Assembly: GCA_003220335.1 (NCBI GenBank)
Contig: QHSB01000054.1
Span: 1-39,084, forward strand
Source: Candidatus Rokuibacteriota bacterium
GTDB lineage: Bacteria; Methylomirabilota; Methylomirabilia; Rokubacteriales; CSP1-6
Length of the DNA stretch: 39,084 nt
Direction of reading: 5' to 3'
A program made the translations under genes and the position numbers. Positions 18,575 to 27,729 of this stretch are shown here, piece after piece. Position 1 is the stretch's first letter. Each line of letters opens with the position of its first letter. Below the pieces are notes generated by a model, which saw only the letters and a list, made by a program, of their open reading frames with translations, searched no databases and was not told where the DNA came from.

Positions 18575-20200
18575 TCACGCCAGCGCGCGGCGCGAGCGTT
18601 CGACGTATGTGTGATACGCCTCCAGCTCGGCGTCGAGGCGGCGTCCCGACCAGCCGAGCAGCGTGGCCATGCGGCCCCCGATGGCGTCGGCGCAGTCCTC
18701 GCCCTGGCAGCGGCTGGTGCCGATGCCCGTGCGCCGGAGCAGGAAATCCTGGAGCGACACCGTCAGCTCCTCCTGCACGGCGTGATGCAGCTGCGCGACG
18801 ATGTCGGCGTTGTGAGGGCACAGGCGCTCGGTGCCGCCGGGCACCTTGCCGGCCAGCTCGACCACGCGCGGGTAGACGCGGCCGTACGTCGTCACCAGCG
18901 TGTGCAACGTTCGTCGATCGAGGCCGGTGGCCGCCATCTCGCCCGACAGGTCCAGCCACGCGCGCGCCTCCACCTGCCCGACGGCTTCGTCCACGCCGTC
19001 CAGCGTGCGCTGGGCCGTGAGACTGCGCCGCGGACGCCCGAGCGCCCTGGACACGCGGTCGCCCAGCTCCTCGGCGAGGCTGCGGAAGCACGTGAGCTTG
19101 GTGCCGGTGATCGACAGGAAGCGCCCGCCCTCCTCCTCGACGATGCGGTGCGCGCGCGACACCTTGGAGGCCGAGGTGCCCTCCTCGTAGGAGAGCGGCC
19201 GCACGCCGGCGTACGTGTAGACGACCTCCTCACGGCACACGCGCGGATCGGGCAGGGACTTGCGCGCCTCGCCGAGCAGGTAGTCCACCTCGTCGCGCGT
19301 GGCGTGCAGGCGATCGAGATCGCCGTCGAAGTCGGTGTCGGTGGTGCCCACCAGCGAAAACTCGCGCCACGGGATGATGAAGATCATCCGGTCGTCGCTG
19401 GTGGACTGGTAGATCGCGCGCTCGGTCACGCGCGGCAGCACGCAGTGGATGCCCTTGGTGCGGCGCAGGATGCGCGCGCCGCGCTCGGTCACGCCGGCCG
19501 CCGCGCGCACGGCGTCCACCCAGGGGCCGGAGGCGTTGACCACGACGCGCGCGCCGAGCCGCGCCGTCTGGCCCGTCAGCAGATCGCGCGCCGTCACGCC
19601 GGCGACGGCTCCGGCAGCGTCGCGCGTGACCTCCTCCACCTGGCAATAGTTGAAGGCGCGCGCGCCGTGACGGCCGGCGGAGAGCACGTTCTCCAGACAG
19701 AGCCGCTCGGGCGAGAGCAGCAGGTCGTCGAAATAGTAGCCGGCGCCGCGCAGGTCGTCGGGGCGCAGCCGGGGCTCGAGGCTGAGGGCGTCGATGGGCG
19801 GCAGCACACGATAGCGCTCGCGATCGCGGCCCGGCGTGAGCCAGTCGTAGAGCCGGAGCCCGATGCGCACCTTGACGAGGCCGCGCGTGGAGTCGCGGTA
19901 GATCGGCACCAGGAACGGCAGCGGCCGTACGAGATGCGGGGCCAGCCGGCGCAGGCGCTCGCGCTCGGTGAGCGACTCGCGTACGAGCGCGAAGTCGAAC
20001 ATCTCGAGGTAGCGCAGGCCCCCGTGCACGAGCTTGGAGGAGCGCGAGGTGGTGGCGGCGCCGAAGTCGCCGCGGTCGAGCAGGGCCACCGAGAGGCCCC
20101 GCATGGCGAGGTCGCGCGCGACGCCCGCACCCGCGATGCCGCCGCCGATGATGACGACGTCGAAGTCGGCGTCGACGAGCGGCTGGGGACGCGGCGTCAT
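18575..20200 (-). CDS. glpD: FAD-dependent glycerol-3-phosphate dehydrogenase
   Basis: 541 aa; DVVIIGGGIAGAGVARDLAMRGLSVALLDRGDFGAATTSRSSKLVHGGLRYLE; AGVRPLSYE; C-terminal DAO_C-like region. Confidence 0.96.
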   Translation of the reverse strand: MTPRPQPLVDADFDVVIIGGGIAGAGVARDLAMRGLSVALLDRGDFGAATTSRSSKLVHGGLRYLEMFDFALVRESLTERERLRRLAPHLVRPLPFLVPIYRDSTRGLVKVRIGLRLYDWLTPGRDRERYRVLPPIDALSLEPRLRPDDLRGAGYYFDDLLLSPERLCLENVLSAGRHGARAFNYCQVEEVTRDAAGAVAGVTARDLLTGQTARLGARVVVNASGPWVDAVRAAAGVTERGARILRRTKGIHCVLPRVTERAIYQSTSDDRMIFIIPWREFSLVGTTDTDFDGDLDRLHATRDEVDYLLGEARKSLPDPRVCREEVVYTYAGVRPLSYEEGTSASKVSRAHRIVEEEGGRFLSITGTKLTCFRSLAEELGDRVSRALGRPRRSLTAQRTLDGVDEAVGQVEARAWLDLSGEMAATGLDRRTLHTLVTTYGRVYPRVVELAGKVPGGTERLCPHNADIVAQLHHAVQEELTVSLQDFLLRRTGIGTSRCQGEDCADAIGGRMATLLGWSGRRLDAELEAYHTYVERSRRALA

Positions 20201-20976
20201 CGAATCAAGTCTCGAATCGATGGTAGCACGAGGTCCGGCGCGATCTCGGCGAGCCGCGGGTCATCGGCGCGCGTCACGCCGGTGAGCACGAGCACCGTCG
20301 CCAGACCGAGGCGCTTGCCCGCTGCGATATCGGTCTCGATGCGGTCGCCGACGATGACGCTGTCCGCGGCCGGCACGCCGAGTCTCGCCAGCGCGACCTC
20401 GAGGATGATCGGCGACGGCTTGCCGACGATCACCTCCACCGTCGTGCCCGTCACCGCCTCCACCGCCGCCGTCATGCCGGCGCAGTCCGGGATCTCGCCG
20501 CCCTCGACGGGACAGGTGCGGTCGGGGTTGGTGGCGATGAGCCGCGCGCCCTGCCGCACCGCCTGCAGGGCGGTGTTGAGCTTGGCGTAGTCGAACGTCC
20601 GGTCGAACGCGATGACCACCCAGCGCACGCGGTGATCGGGTCGGACGTCGAAGCCGTGGGCGCGCAGCTCGGCGACGAGCGGCGGCTCGCCGATGGCGAA
20701 GACGGGCGCGCCGGGATCGAGGGTCGCCAGGTGGCGCGCCAGCACGAGCGAGGAGTTGATCACGTCCTCGGCGGCGGCGGGCACGCCGAGACGGGTCAGC
20801 TTGGCCGCGTAGTCGGCGCGCGTCTGCAGCGGCTTGTTCGAGAGGAACGCCACGCGGCGGCCGTCGGCGCGCAGCGCGGCGAGGGTCTCGGCGGCGCCCG
20901 GGATCAGCGCCTCGCCGAGGTACACGGTGCCATCCAGATCGAACAACCACCCCCGATGCGGCAGGCGCACCGCCAC
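20197..20976 (-). CDS. HAD-IIA family phosphatase (NagD / phosphoglycolate-glycerol phosphate phosphatase-like)
   Basis: GWLFDLDGTVYLGEALIPGAAETLAALRADGRRVAFLSNKPLQ; GKPSPIILEVALARLGV; VIVGDRIETDIAAGKRLGLATVLVLTGVT. ATGA overlap with glpD. Start uncertain (GTG 20976 or 20970). Confidence 0.88.
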   Translation of the reverse strand: MAVRLPHRGWLFDLDGTVYLGEALIPGAAETLAALRADGRRVAFLSNKPLQTRADYAAKLTRLGVPAAAEDVINSSLVLARHLATLDPGAPVFAIGEPPLVAELRAHGFDVRPDHRVRWVVIAFDRTFDYAKLNTALQAVRQGARLIATNPDRTCPVEGGEIPDCAGMTAAVEAVTGTTVEVIVGKPSPIILEVALARLGVPAADSVIVGDRIETDIAAGKRLGLATVLVLTGVTRADDPRLAEIAPDLVLPSIRDLIR

Positions 20977-20998
20977 TACCGTGTCGCCCCGCGTGTGG

Positions 20999-21224
20999 CA
21001 CGCGCGCGTCCGGCGTGCGGGGGCCGTGCGTGTGCCGTGATGGCGAGCCGTGTCGCCGCCGCGAAGCGCAGGGCACGACGAGCGCGCCGCCAACGGTTGG
21101 CTGCCCATCGCGCGACCCCCGCTGGGGGATGGGGGGTCGCGCGAGTCGCGCCCGAGCGAGCGAGCGGCGTACAGGCGAGCCATTCCGGCGCGCGCACGGC
21201 CCCCGCACGCCGGGCGCGCGCGTC
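20999..21224. repeat. Large nested inverted-repeat element (REP/MITE-like) between nuoN and the HAD gene
   Basis: 51-bp arms 20999-21049 and 21174-21224, about 43 of 51 complementary by eye; inner perfect 13-bp stem 21108-21120 / 21132-21144; (GAGC)x3 just downstream. Confidence 0.75.
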
Positions 21225-21244
21225 GCCGACCACCGGGATACGCA

Positions 21245-22696
21245 CTAGCGGACGAGGGGGGCGACGGCGACCTGGGCGAGCTCGGCGAAGGGCGCGGGCA
21301 TCACTCCCAGGAGGACGATGCCGACGACGGCGATGGCGAGCGCGATGCCGCCGGCGAAGGACGGTACCAGCCGCACCTCCACGCCCTCCGGCTCGTGCAT
21401 GTACATGTAGACGATGACGCGGAGGTAATAGTAGGCGGCGATCGCCGAGTTCAGTACGCCGAGCACGGTCAGCCAGACGTAGCCGGCGCGGATGGCGGAG
21501 CCGAACAGGTAGAACTTGCCGACGAACCCGGCCAGGGGCGGGATGCCGACGAGCGACAGCAGGAAGAGGCCCAGCGTGGCCGCCAGCACCGGGTTGCGCC
21601 GCGCGAGGCCGGCGTAATCGCCCACCTCCACCGCCTCGCCGTCGGAGCGCTCGACGAGGAGGATGGCGCCGAAGGCCCCGGCGGTGGTGAACGTGTACGC
21701 GAGCAGATAGAACAGGACGGCGCCCGCGCCGGCCGCGCCGCCCGCCACGAGCCCCACCAGCATGTAGCCGACGTGCGCGATAGACGAGTAGGCCAGCATG
21801 CGCTTGAGGTTCGACTGGGCGATGGCGATCACGTTGCCGGCGGTCATCGTCAGCGCTGCCACCGCCCACAGCAGCACGCTCCAGTCCGGCTGCGCGGCCC
21901 GGAGAGCCACCGTCAGCACGCGGATCAGCGCGGCGAAGGCCGCCGCCTTGCTGCCCGTCGCGATCAGCGCCGTGACCGAGGTCGGCGCGCCCTCGTAGAC
22001 GTCGGGCGCCCACATATGGAACGGCACCGACGAGATCTTGAAGCCGAAGCCGACCAGGAGCAGGCCGAGACCGATCGTCAGCAGGGTGTCGCGCGGGCGC
22101 GCGCCCGCGGCGGCGGCGATGCGGTCGAAGTTGGTCGAGCCCGTCGCGCCGTAGATCAGCGCGATGCCGTAGAGCAGGAAGCCGGTGGCGAAGGCCCCGA
22201 GCAGGAAGTACTTCATCGACGCCTCGCCCGAGGCCAGGCGCATCTTGAAGAGCCCGGCCAGCACGTAGAGCGAGAGCGACATCAGCTCGATACCGAGGAA
22301 GACCACCAGCAGATCGCCGGCCGAGGCCAGCAGCATCATGCCGGTCGTCGAGAAGAGCAGCAGCGCGTAATACTCGCCCGACTCCACGCCGTTGCGTCGC
22401 AGGTAGTCGATGGAGAGCAGCACGGCGAGGGCGGCCGCGTAGCAGATCACGAAATGGAAGAAGAGCGCATAGCGGTCGAGCAGCACCATGTCGCGGAACG
22501 CACGGACGTCGGTGCCCCCCGCCCACAGCCACACCGAGGCGAGGAGCGCCAGCACGATGCCGGCCAGCGCCACGCCGCCCAGGTGGTCCTTCGTGCGCGG
22601 CGGCAGCAGGTCGAGCAGCAGCACGAGCGCGCCGGCGCCGAACACGATCAGCGCGGGCAGCAGCGCACCGAGGGCGATCGGCGGCGCCGGGATCAT
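21245..22696 (-). CDS. nuoN: NADH-quinone oxidoreductase subunit N
   Basis: 483 aa antiporter-like; ATGFLLYGIALIYGATGSTNFDRIA, FKISSVPFHMWAPDVYEGAPTSVTALIATGSKAAAFAALIR, NLKRMLAYSSIAHVGYMLVGL. Confidence 0.95.
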   Translation of the reverse strand: MIPAPPIALGALLPALIVFGAGALVLLLDLLPPRTKDHLGGVALAGIVLALLASVWLWAGGTDVRAFRDMVLLDRYALFFHFVICYAAALAVLLSIDYLRRNGVESGEYYALLLFSTTGMMLLASAGDLLVVFLGIELMSLSLYVLAGLFKMRLASGEASMKYFLLGAFATGFLLYGIALIYGATGSTNFDRIAAAAGARPRDTLLTIGLGLLLVGFGFKISSVPFHMWAPDVYEGAPTSVTALIATGSKAAAFAALIRVLTVALRAAQPDWSVLLWAVAALTMTAGNVIAIAQSNLKRMLAYSSIAHVGYMLVGLVAGGAAGAGAVLFYLLAYTFTTAGAFGAILLVERSDGEAVEVGDYAGLARRNPVLAATLGLFLLSLVGIPPLAGFVGKFYLFGSAIRAGYVWLTVLGVLNSAIAAYYYLRVIVYMYMHEPEGVEVRLVPSFAGGIALAIAVVGIVLLGVMPAPFAELAQVAVAPLVR

Positions 22697-24243
22697 CGGA
22701 GCGAGAGCCGCGAGACCGGCGGGATCTTGCTCTGGGCGACGCTCGCTTTGCTCTCGACCTGGGCGATGAGCGCCTGCACGGAGGCCTCCGTCTTGGACGT
22801 GAACGCCTTGGGGTAGACGCCGATCCAGACGATGAGGACCAGCACGGGCACCAGCACCGCCCACTCGCGCGGCGTGAGATCGCGGAGCCGGCGGTTGGCC
22901 TCGTGCCGGATCTCACCGAGGGCCACCCGCTGGTACATCCACAGCAGATAGACGGCGGCGAAGACGATGCCGGTGGTGGCGACGGCCGCCAGCCACTTGT
23001 CGACCTGGAACGCGCCGACGAGGATCAGGAACTCGCCGACGAAGCCGTTGAGGCCGGGCAGACCGAGCGACGAGAGACACACGATCAGGAAGAGCGCGGA
23101 GAAGGCCGGGATCACCGCCCACAGCCCGCCGAACTCCGAGATGAGCCGCGTGTGGCGCCGCTCGTAGATCATGCCGACCATCAGGAAGAGGGCGCCGGTC
23201 GACAGCCCGTGGTTGACCATCTGGATGACGGCGCCCACGAGCCCCTGCGGCGTGAGCGTGAAGAGGCCGAGCATCACGAAGCCCAGGTGGCTCACGCTCG
23301 AATAGGCGACGAGCTTCTTGAGGTCGGGCTGCACGGTGGACACGAGGGCGCCGTAGACGATGCCGATCACGGCCAGCGCGTACACGAACGGCCCGTAGTC
23401 CACGCTCGCGTCCGGGAACAACGGCAGGCAGAAGCGCAGGAAGCCGTACGTGCCCATCTTCAGCAGCACGCCGGCCAGGATGACCGAGCCCGCCGTCGGC
23501 GCCTCCACGTGCGCGTCGGGCAGCCACGTGTGGAGCGGGAACAGCGGGACCTTGATGGCGAAGGCGAGCGCGAAGGCGAGGAACATGAGGGTCTGCGCGC
23601 GCCCGGGCGCCAGGACGAACCGCGTCAGCGTCGGCAGGTCGAAGGTGTAGGTGCCGGTGGCCGCGCCGTGCTGGTAGTAGAGGGCGAGGATGGCCACCAG
23701 CATCAGCGCGGAGCCCACCATCGTGTAGAGGACGAACTTCACCGCGGCGTAGACGCGGTTGGCGCCGCCCCACACCCCGATGACGAAGTACATCGGGATC
23801 AGCATGGCCTCCCAGAACACGAAGAAGAGGAAGAGATCGAGCGACACGAACACGCCCACCATGCCCGTCTCCAGCAGGAGCATGGCGATCATGAACTCCT
23901 TCGTCCGGTCCTCGATCGCGTGCCAGGCGGAGGCGAGCGCCAGCGGCATGAGGAACGTGGTGAGGAGCACGAGCAGCACGCTGATGCCGTCGACGCCGAC
24001 GTGGTAGCCGACGCCCAGCCCGGGCATCCAGCGCAGGAATTCCTCGAACTGCATGTCGGCATCGCCGGCGTCGAACTGCGCCCACAGCGGCAGCGAGACC
24101 GCGAAGGTGGCCAGGCTCACCAGCAGTCCGCCCCAGCGCAGGGCCGCGTCGTGGCGGCGCGGCACCGCCAGGAGGATGACGAGCGCGCCGAGGGCGGGCA
24201 GGAAGGTCACGGCGGTCAGCAGGCCGATGGGCGGCAGGCTCAT
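22693..24243 (-). CDS. nuoM: NADH-quinone oxidoreductase subunit M
   Basis: 516 aa; FFVFWEAMLIPMYFVIGVWGG, KVPLFPLHTWLPDAHVEAPTAGSVILAGVLLKMGTYGFLRF, DLKKLVAYSSVSHLGFVMLG. Confidence 0.96.
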   Translation of the reverse strand: MSLPPIGLLTAVTFLPALGALVILLAVPRRHDAALRWGGLLVSLATFAVSLPLWAQFDAGDADMQFEEFLRWMPGLGVGYHVGVDGISVLLVLLTTFLMPLALASAWHAIEDRTKEFMIAMLLLETGMVGVFVSLDLFLFFVFWEAMLIPMYFVIGVWGGANRVYAAVKFVLYTMVGSALMLVAILALYYQHGAATGTYTFDLPTLTRFVLAPGRAQTLMFLAFALAFAIKVPLFPLHTWLPDAHVEAPTAGSVILAGVLLKMGTYGFLRFCLPLFPDASVDYGPFVYALAVIGIVYGALVSTVQPDLKKLVAYSSVSHLGFVMLGLFTLTPQGLVGAVIQMVNHGLSTGALFLMVGMIYERRHTRLISEFGGLWAVIPAFSALFLIVCLSSLGLPGLNGFVGEFLILVGAFQVDKWLAAVATTGIVFAAVYLLWMYQRVALGEIRHEANRRLRDLTPREWAVLVPVLVLIVWIGVYPKAFTSKTEASVQALIAQVESKASVAQSKIPPVSRLSLR

Positions 24244-26108
24244 CGCGACAGGAAATACACCACGAAGATCACGGCGCCCGCGAGCATGGTGAGCGCGTAG
24301 TTCACGACGTACCCGGTCTGGAGCCGGCGCAGGCTCGCCGACCACCAGGCCACCGCGCGGCCGAGGCCGTTGACGGCACCGTCGATCACGCCGAGGTCGA
24401 ACGCGTTCGCGAGCAAGACCGACAGCGCGTAGAGCGGCCGCACGATGGCGCGGTCGTAGAGCCAGTCCACGTACCACGCGTTCAGCAGCAGGCGGCGCAC
24501 CACCGTCTTCGGCTGGCCGATCGTCTCCGCCCTCACCGGCCGCGTCATGTACATGAACCACGCGAGCAGGATGCCGGCGGCCACCACGATCATCGACAGC
24601 ACCAGCAGCATGATGCCGGCGGCGCCGCTGTGCTCGCCCTCGTGCAGGGGCAGCACGGGCGACAGGAAGCGCGCGAAGGGCGTGCCGTGCTCGAACGGAA
24701 TACCGACGGCGGCGCCGGCCACCAGGGTGAGCGCCGCCAGCACGATGAGCGGCCACGTCATCACGCGCGGCGACTCGTGCGCGTGGTGCGCGACGTCCTT
24801 GGACATCCGTGGCCCCGTGAAGAAGGCCAGGAAGACGAGCCGGAACGTGTAGAAGGCCGTCATGAACGCGCCGACCACCAGCAGCGCCCACGCCGCGCGG
24901 CTGCCGAAGAACGCTGCGGCGAGGATCTCGTCCTTCGAGAAGAAGCCGGCGAGGCCGGGGAATCCCGAGAGACCGAGGGCGCCGATCGTCATCGTCATCG
25001 CCGTCACGCGCATCCGTGGCCCCAGCCCGCCCATCTTGCGGAGATCCTGCTCGCCGTGCAGCCCATGGATGACCGAGCCGGCGCCGAGAAAGAGCAGCGC
25101 CTTGAAGAAGGCGTGGGTCACCAGGTGGAAGATGCCGGCCGCGTAGGCGCCGAGCCCGAGCGCGGCGAACATGTAGCCGAGCTGGCTCACCGTGGAATAC
25201 GCGAGCACCCGCTTGATGTCCGTCTGCACGAGGCCGACGCTGGCCGCGAAGACGGCGGTGATCACGCCGACCCAGAGCACCACGTCGAGGGCCACCCCCG
25301 AGCGCTCGAACAGCGCGTGGCTACGGGCGACCATGTAGACGCCGGCCGTCACCATGGTGGCCGCGTGGATCAGCGCGGAGACCGGCGTGGGCCCCTCCAT
25401 CGCGTCGGGCAGCCAGACGTGCAGCGGGATCTGCGCCGACTTGCCGCACGCGCCCATGAAGAGCAGGAGCGCGATGCCGGTGGCCGTGGCCGGCGCCAGC
25501 GTCTCGGCGCCCTTGAAGACGGCCGCGTAGTCGAGGGTGCCGAACGCCGTCCAGATCCACATGATGGCCAGCCCGAAGCCGAAGTCGCCCACGCGGTTGA
25601 CGATGAACGCCTTCTTGCCGGCGGCGGCGGCGCTCTCACGCGTGTACCAGAAGCCGATCAACAAGTACGAGCAGAGACCGACGGCCTCCCAGAAGACGTA
25701 GAGGAGCAGGAAGTTGCCGGCGAGCACGAGCATGGTCATCGAGAACACGAAGAGGTTGAGATACCCGAAGTAGCGCGCGTAGCCCGGATCGTCGTGCATG
25801 TAGCCGATCGAGTAGACGTGGATGAGCGTGCCGACACCGGTGACCACGAGCAGCATGACGCCGGTGAGCGGATCGACGAGGGCGACCACCGATGTCTCGA
25901 AGTCGCCGGCGACGATCCACGTGAAGAGCGTCGAGGTGAACGCCGCGCCCGACCACACGCGCGCGAACACGATGCACGAAGCGAGGAACGAGGCGGCCAG
26001 TGCCGGCACCGCGATCCAGTGCGCGCGCCGTCCGATCGCGCGTCCGAACGCCATGTTGACGAGCGCGCCCGCGAGCGGGAAGGCGGGAATCAACCAGACG
26101 GTGGACAC
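24240..26108 (-). CDS. nuoL: NADH-quinone oxidoreductase subunit L
   Basis: 622 aa; YVFWEAVGLCSYLLIGFWYTRESAAAAGKKAFIVNRVGDFGF, SAQIPLHVWLPDAMEGPTPVSALIHAATMVTAGVYM, GGLGPRMRVTAMTMTIGALGLSGFPGLAGFFSKDEIL. Confidence 0.97.
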   Translation of the reverse strand: MSTVWLIPAFPLAGALVNMAFGRAIGRRAHWIAVPALAASFLASCIVFARVWSGAAFTSTLFTWIVAGDFETSVVALVDPLTGVMLLVVTGVGTLIHVYSIGYMHDDPGYARYFGYLNLFVFSMTMLVLAGNFLLLYVFWEAVGLCSYLLIGFWYTRESAAAAGKKAFIVNRVGDFGFGLAIMWIWTAFGTLDYAAVFKGAETLAPATATGIALLLFMGACGKSAQIPLHVWLPDAMEGPTPVSALIHAATMVTAGVYMVARSHALFERSGVALDVVLWVGVITAVFAASVGLVQTDIKRVLAYSTVSQLGYMFAALGLGAYAAGIFHLVTHAFFKALLFLGAGSVIHGLHGEQDLRKMGGLGPRMRVTAMTMTIGALGLSGFPGLAGFFSKDEILAAAFFGSRAAWALLVVGAFMTAFYTFRLVFLAFFTGPRMSKDVAHHAHESPRVMTWPLIVLAALTLVAGAAVGIPFEHGTPFARFLSPVLPLHEGEHSGAAGIMLLVLSMIVVAAGILLAWFMYMTRPVRAETIGQPKTVVRRLLLNAWYVDWLYDRAIVRPLYALSVLLANAFDLGVIDGAVNGLGRAVAWWSASLRRLQTGYVVNYALTMLAGAVIFVVYFLSR

Positions 26109-26169
26109 CGCGTCAATCTAGCGGGGGGTGCGGGGGGTGTCAAGCCAACGGCGTGGTATCATTCGCGTC

Positions 26170-27582
26170 GTGCCTCCGCGGTCGCGCTTCAAGGCCGGGT
26201 TGCTCGCGGTCGTCCTGCTGATCCTCGCCATCGTCGCGCCGATCTCGTACCTCGGCTGGCGCCAGACGGTACCCGACGTGCGCGCGTCGCTGGCCGCTCC
26301 GCGCTTCCTCGGCCACACGCCGGCGTTCACGGTGACGCTTCACGCCTCACGCGGCAGCGTCGCGCGCGCCGAGGTCCGCGTCGTGCAGAGCGGGCGTCCG
26401 CTGACGGTGGCGAAGTCCGACACGCCGCGAGGCTCGCGCGTGGAGCTGCCCGTCACGTTCCAGACGGCCGCCCTCGGTCTGCGCGAGGGCCCGGCCACGC
26501 TGGAGGTGTGGGCGCGCGACGATTTCTGGCGGCCATTCCGGCGCGGCGAGCGCCCCATCGTCAGCGCGCCGGTCACCATCGACCTCACGCCGCCGAAGCT
26601 CGACATCCTCGCCGCCACGCGCTACGTGTCGCCGGGCGGCGTCCAGCTCGTCGCCTTCCGCGCGAGCGATGCCCAGCGCACCGACGTCACCGTCGGCCCG
26701 CGCGCGTTCCCGTCGTTCGCGTACGGACCGCCCGACAAGGGCGCGCGCGTCGCGCTGGTCGCCCTGCCCTACGACTACGCGGCCGGCACGCCGATTGCGA
26801 TCACCGCGCGCGACGAGGCGGGCAACGTAGCGACGCGCGGCGTGGCCGGCGAATTGAAGCCGCGCGCCTTCCCGCGCGACACGATCAAGCTCAGCGAGGC
26901 ATTCTTGCAGATGAAGGTGCCCGAGCTGCTGCCGCAGCGCCCGCCCTCGCAGTCGCTGCTCGACGGCTTCCTCGTCATCAACCGGGAGCAGCGCAAGCAG
27001 GCCGAGGCCACGAAACGGGAGATCGGGGCGCGGACAGCGGAGACGCCGCTCTGGCAGGGTGCCTTCACCCAGCCGCGCAACACGAAGGTGTTCTCGAACT
27101 TCGCGGAGACGCGCACGTACGTGTACGACGGCCGCGCCGTCGACACGCAGGTCCACTACGGGTACGACCTCGCCTCCACCAAGCAGTCGCCGGTGCCGGC
27201 CGCCAATGCCGGCGTCGTCGCCTTCGCCGGTCCGCTCACGATCTACGGCAACGCCGTGATCCTCGACCACGGGCTCGGGCTGCAGACGCTCTACGCGCAC
27301 CTGTCGTCGATCGAGGTGAAGGTCGGCGACCGGGTGACCAAAGGCCAGGAGATGGGACGCACGGGCGCGACGGGGCTGGCCATCGGCGATCATCTGCACT
27401 TCGAGGTGCTCGTCTCCGGCGTATCGGTCACGCCGCTCGAGTGGTGGGACGCGAAGTGGATCCGGGACCGCGTCAATCGTCCGCTGAAGGAAGCCGGTCT
27501 CCCGGAGATCGGCGGCGTGGGCGCCGTCGCCGACGACGAGCCCGCGCGACCCGTCCGCGCCGCGCGCCGCCGCGCGCGCTGA
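26170..27582 (+). CDS. M23-family metallopeptidase (LysM-less, single membrane anchor)
   Basis: N-terminal TM (FKAGLLAVVLLILAIVAPISYL); C-terminal HYGYDLAS...NAVILDHGLGLQTLYAHLSSIEVKVGDRVTKGQEMGRTGATGLAIGDHLHFEVLVSG peptidase M23 motifs. Start inferred as the GTG at 26170. Confidence 0.92.
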   Translation: MPPRSRFKAGLLAVVLLILAIVAPISYLGWRQTVPDVRASLAAPRFLGHTPAFTVTLHASRGSVARAEVRVVQSGRPLTVAKSDTPRGSRVELPVTFQTAALGLREGPATLEVWARDDFWRPFRRGERPIVSAPVTIDLTPPKLDILAATRYVSPGGVQLVAFRASDAQRTDVTVGPRAFPSFAYGPPDKGARVALVALPYDYAAGTPIAITARDEAGNVATRGVAGELKPRAFPRDTIKLSEAFLQMKVPELLPQRPPSQSLLDGFLVINREQRKQAEATKREIGARTAETPLWQGAFTQPRNTKVFSNFAETRTYVYDGRAVDTQVHYGYDLASTKQSPVPAANAGVVAFAGPLTIYGNAVILDHGLGLQTLYAHLSSIEVKVGDRVTKGQEMGRTGATGLAIGDHLHFEVLVSGVSVTPLEWWDAKWIRDRVNRPLKEAGLPEIGGVGAVADDEPARPVRAARRRAR

Positions 27583-27633
27583 CGTCGCCGCAGATTCTTC
27601 GCGCCTGACTCGCTCGTAGGAAAATTTTTGCCT

Positions 27634-27687
27634 ACTCCGTGCACCTACGGAGTGACTTCGCTCTGCCCCGCCTCTATACTCCGGAGT
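27634..27687 (+). promoter_or_regulatory. Candidate promoter with overlapping inverted-repeat operator(s) for the stressosome locus
   Basis: GTGACT (27652-27657) N17 TATACT (27675-27680); inverted repeat ACTCCGT-N6-ACGGAGT (27634-27653) touching the -35; perfect palindrome ACTCCGGAGT (27678-27687) on the -10. Confidence 0.55.
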
Positions 27688-27729
27688 CTCGCCCGACGAG
27701 CATCCGAACGATCCTCGAGGAGTGAACGC

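Noticed and set aside
20977-21183. N-terminal extension of the HAD-IIA ORF to 21183
   Set aside because: The extension translates the inverted-repeat element (MARLYAARSLGRDSRDPP...), not conserved protein; HAD motif I begins soon after GTG 20976.
26121-26138. GCGGGGGGT direct duplication upstream of the M23 gene
   Set aside because: Too short and simple to assign to the hairpin repeat family; probably a G-tract coincidence.
22903-27608. Long plus-strand ORFs antisense to nuoM/nuoL (22903-24300 and 24630-27608)
   Set aside because: Antisense GC artefacts opposite conserved complex I subunits; the second also runs out of frame through the M23 gene.
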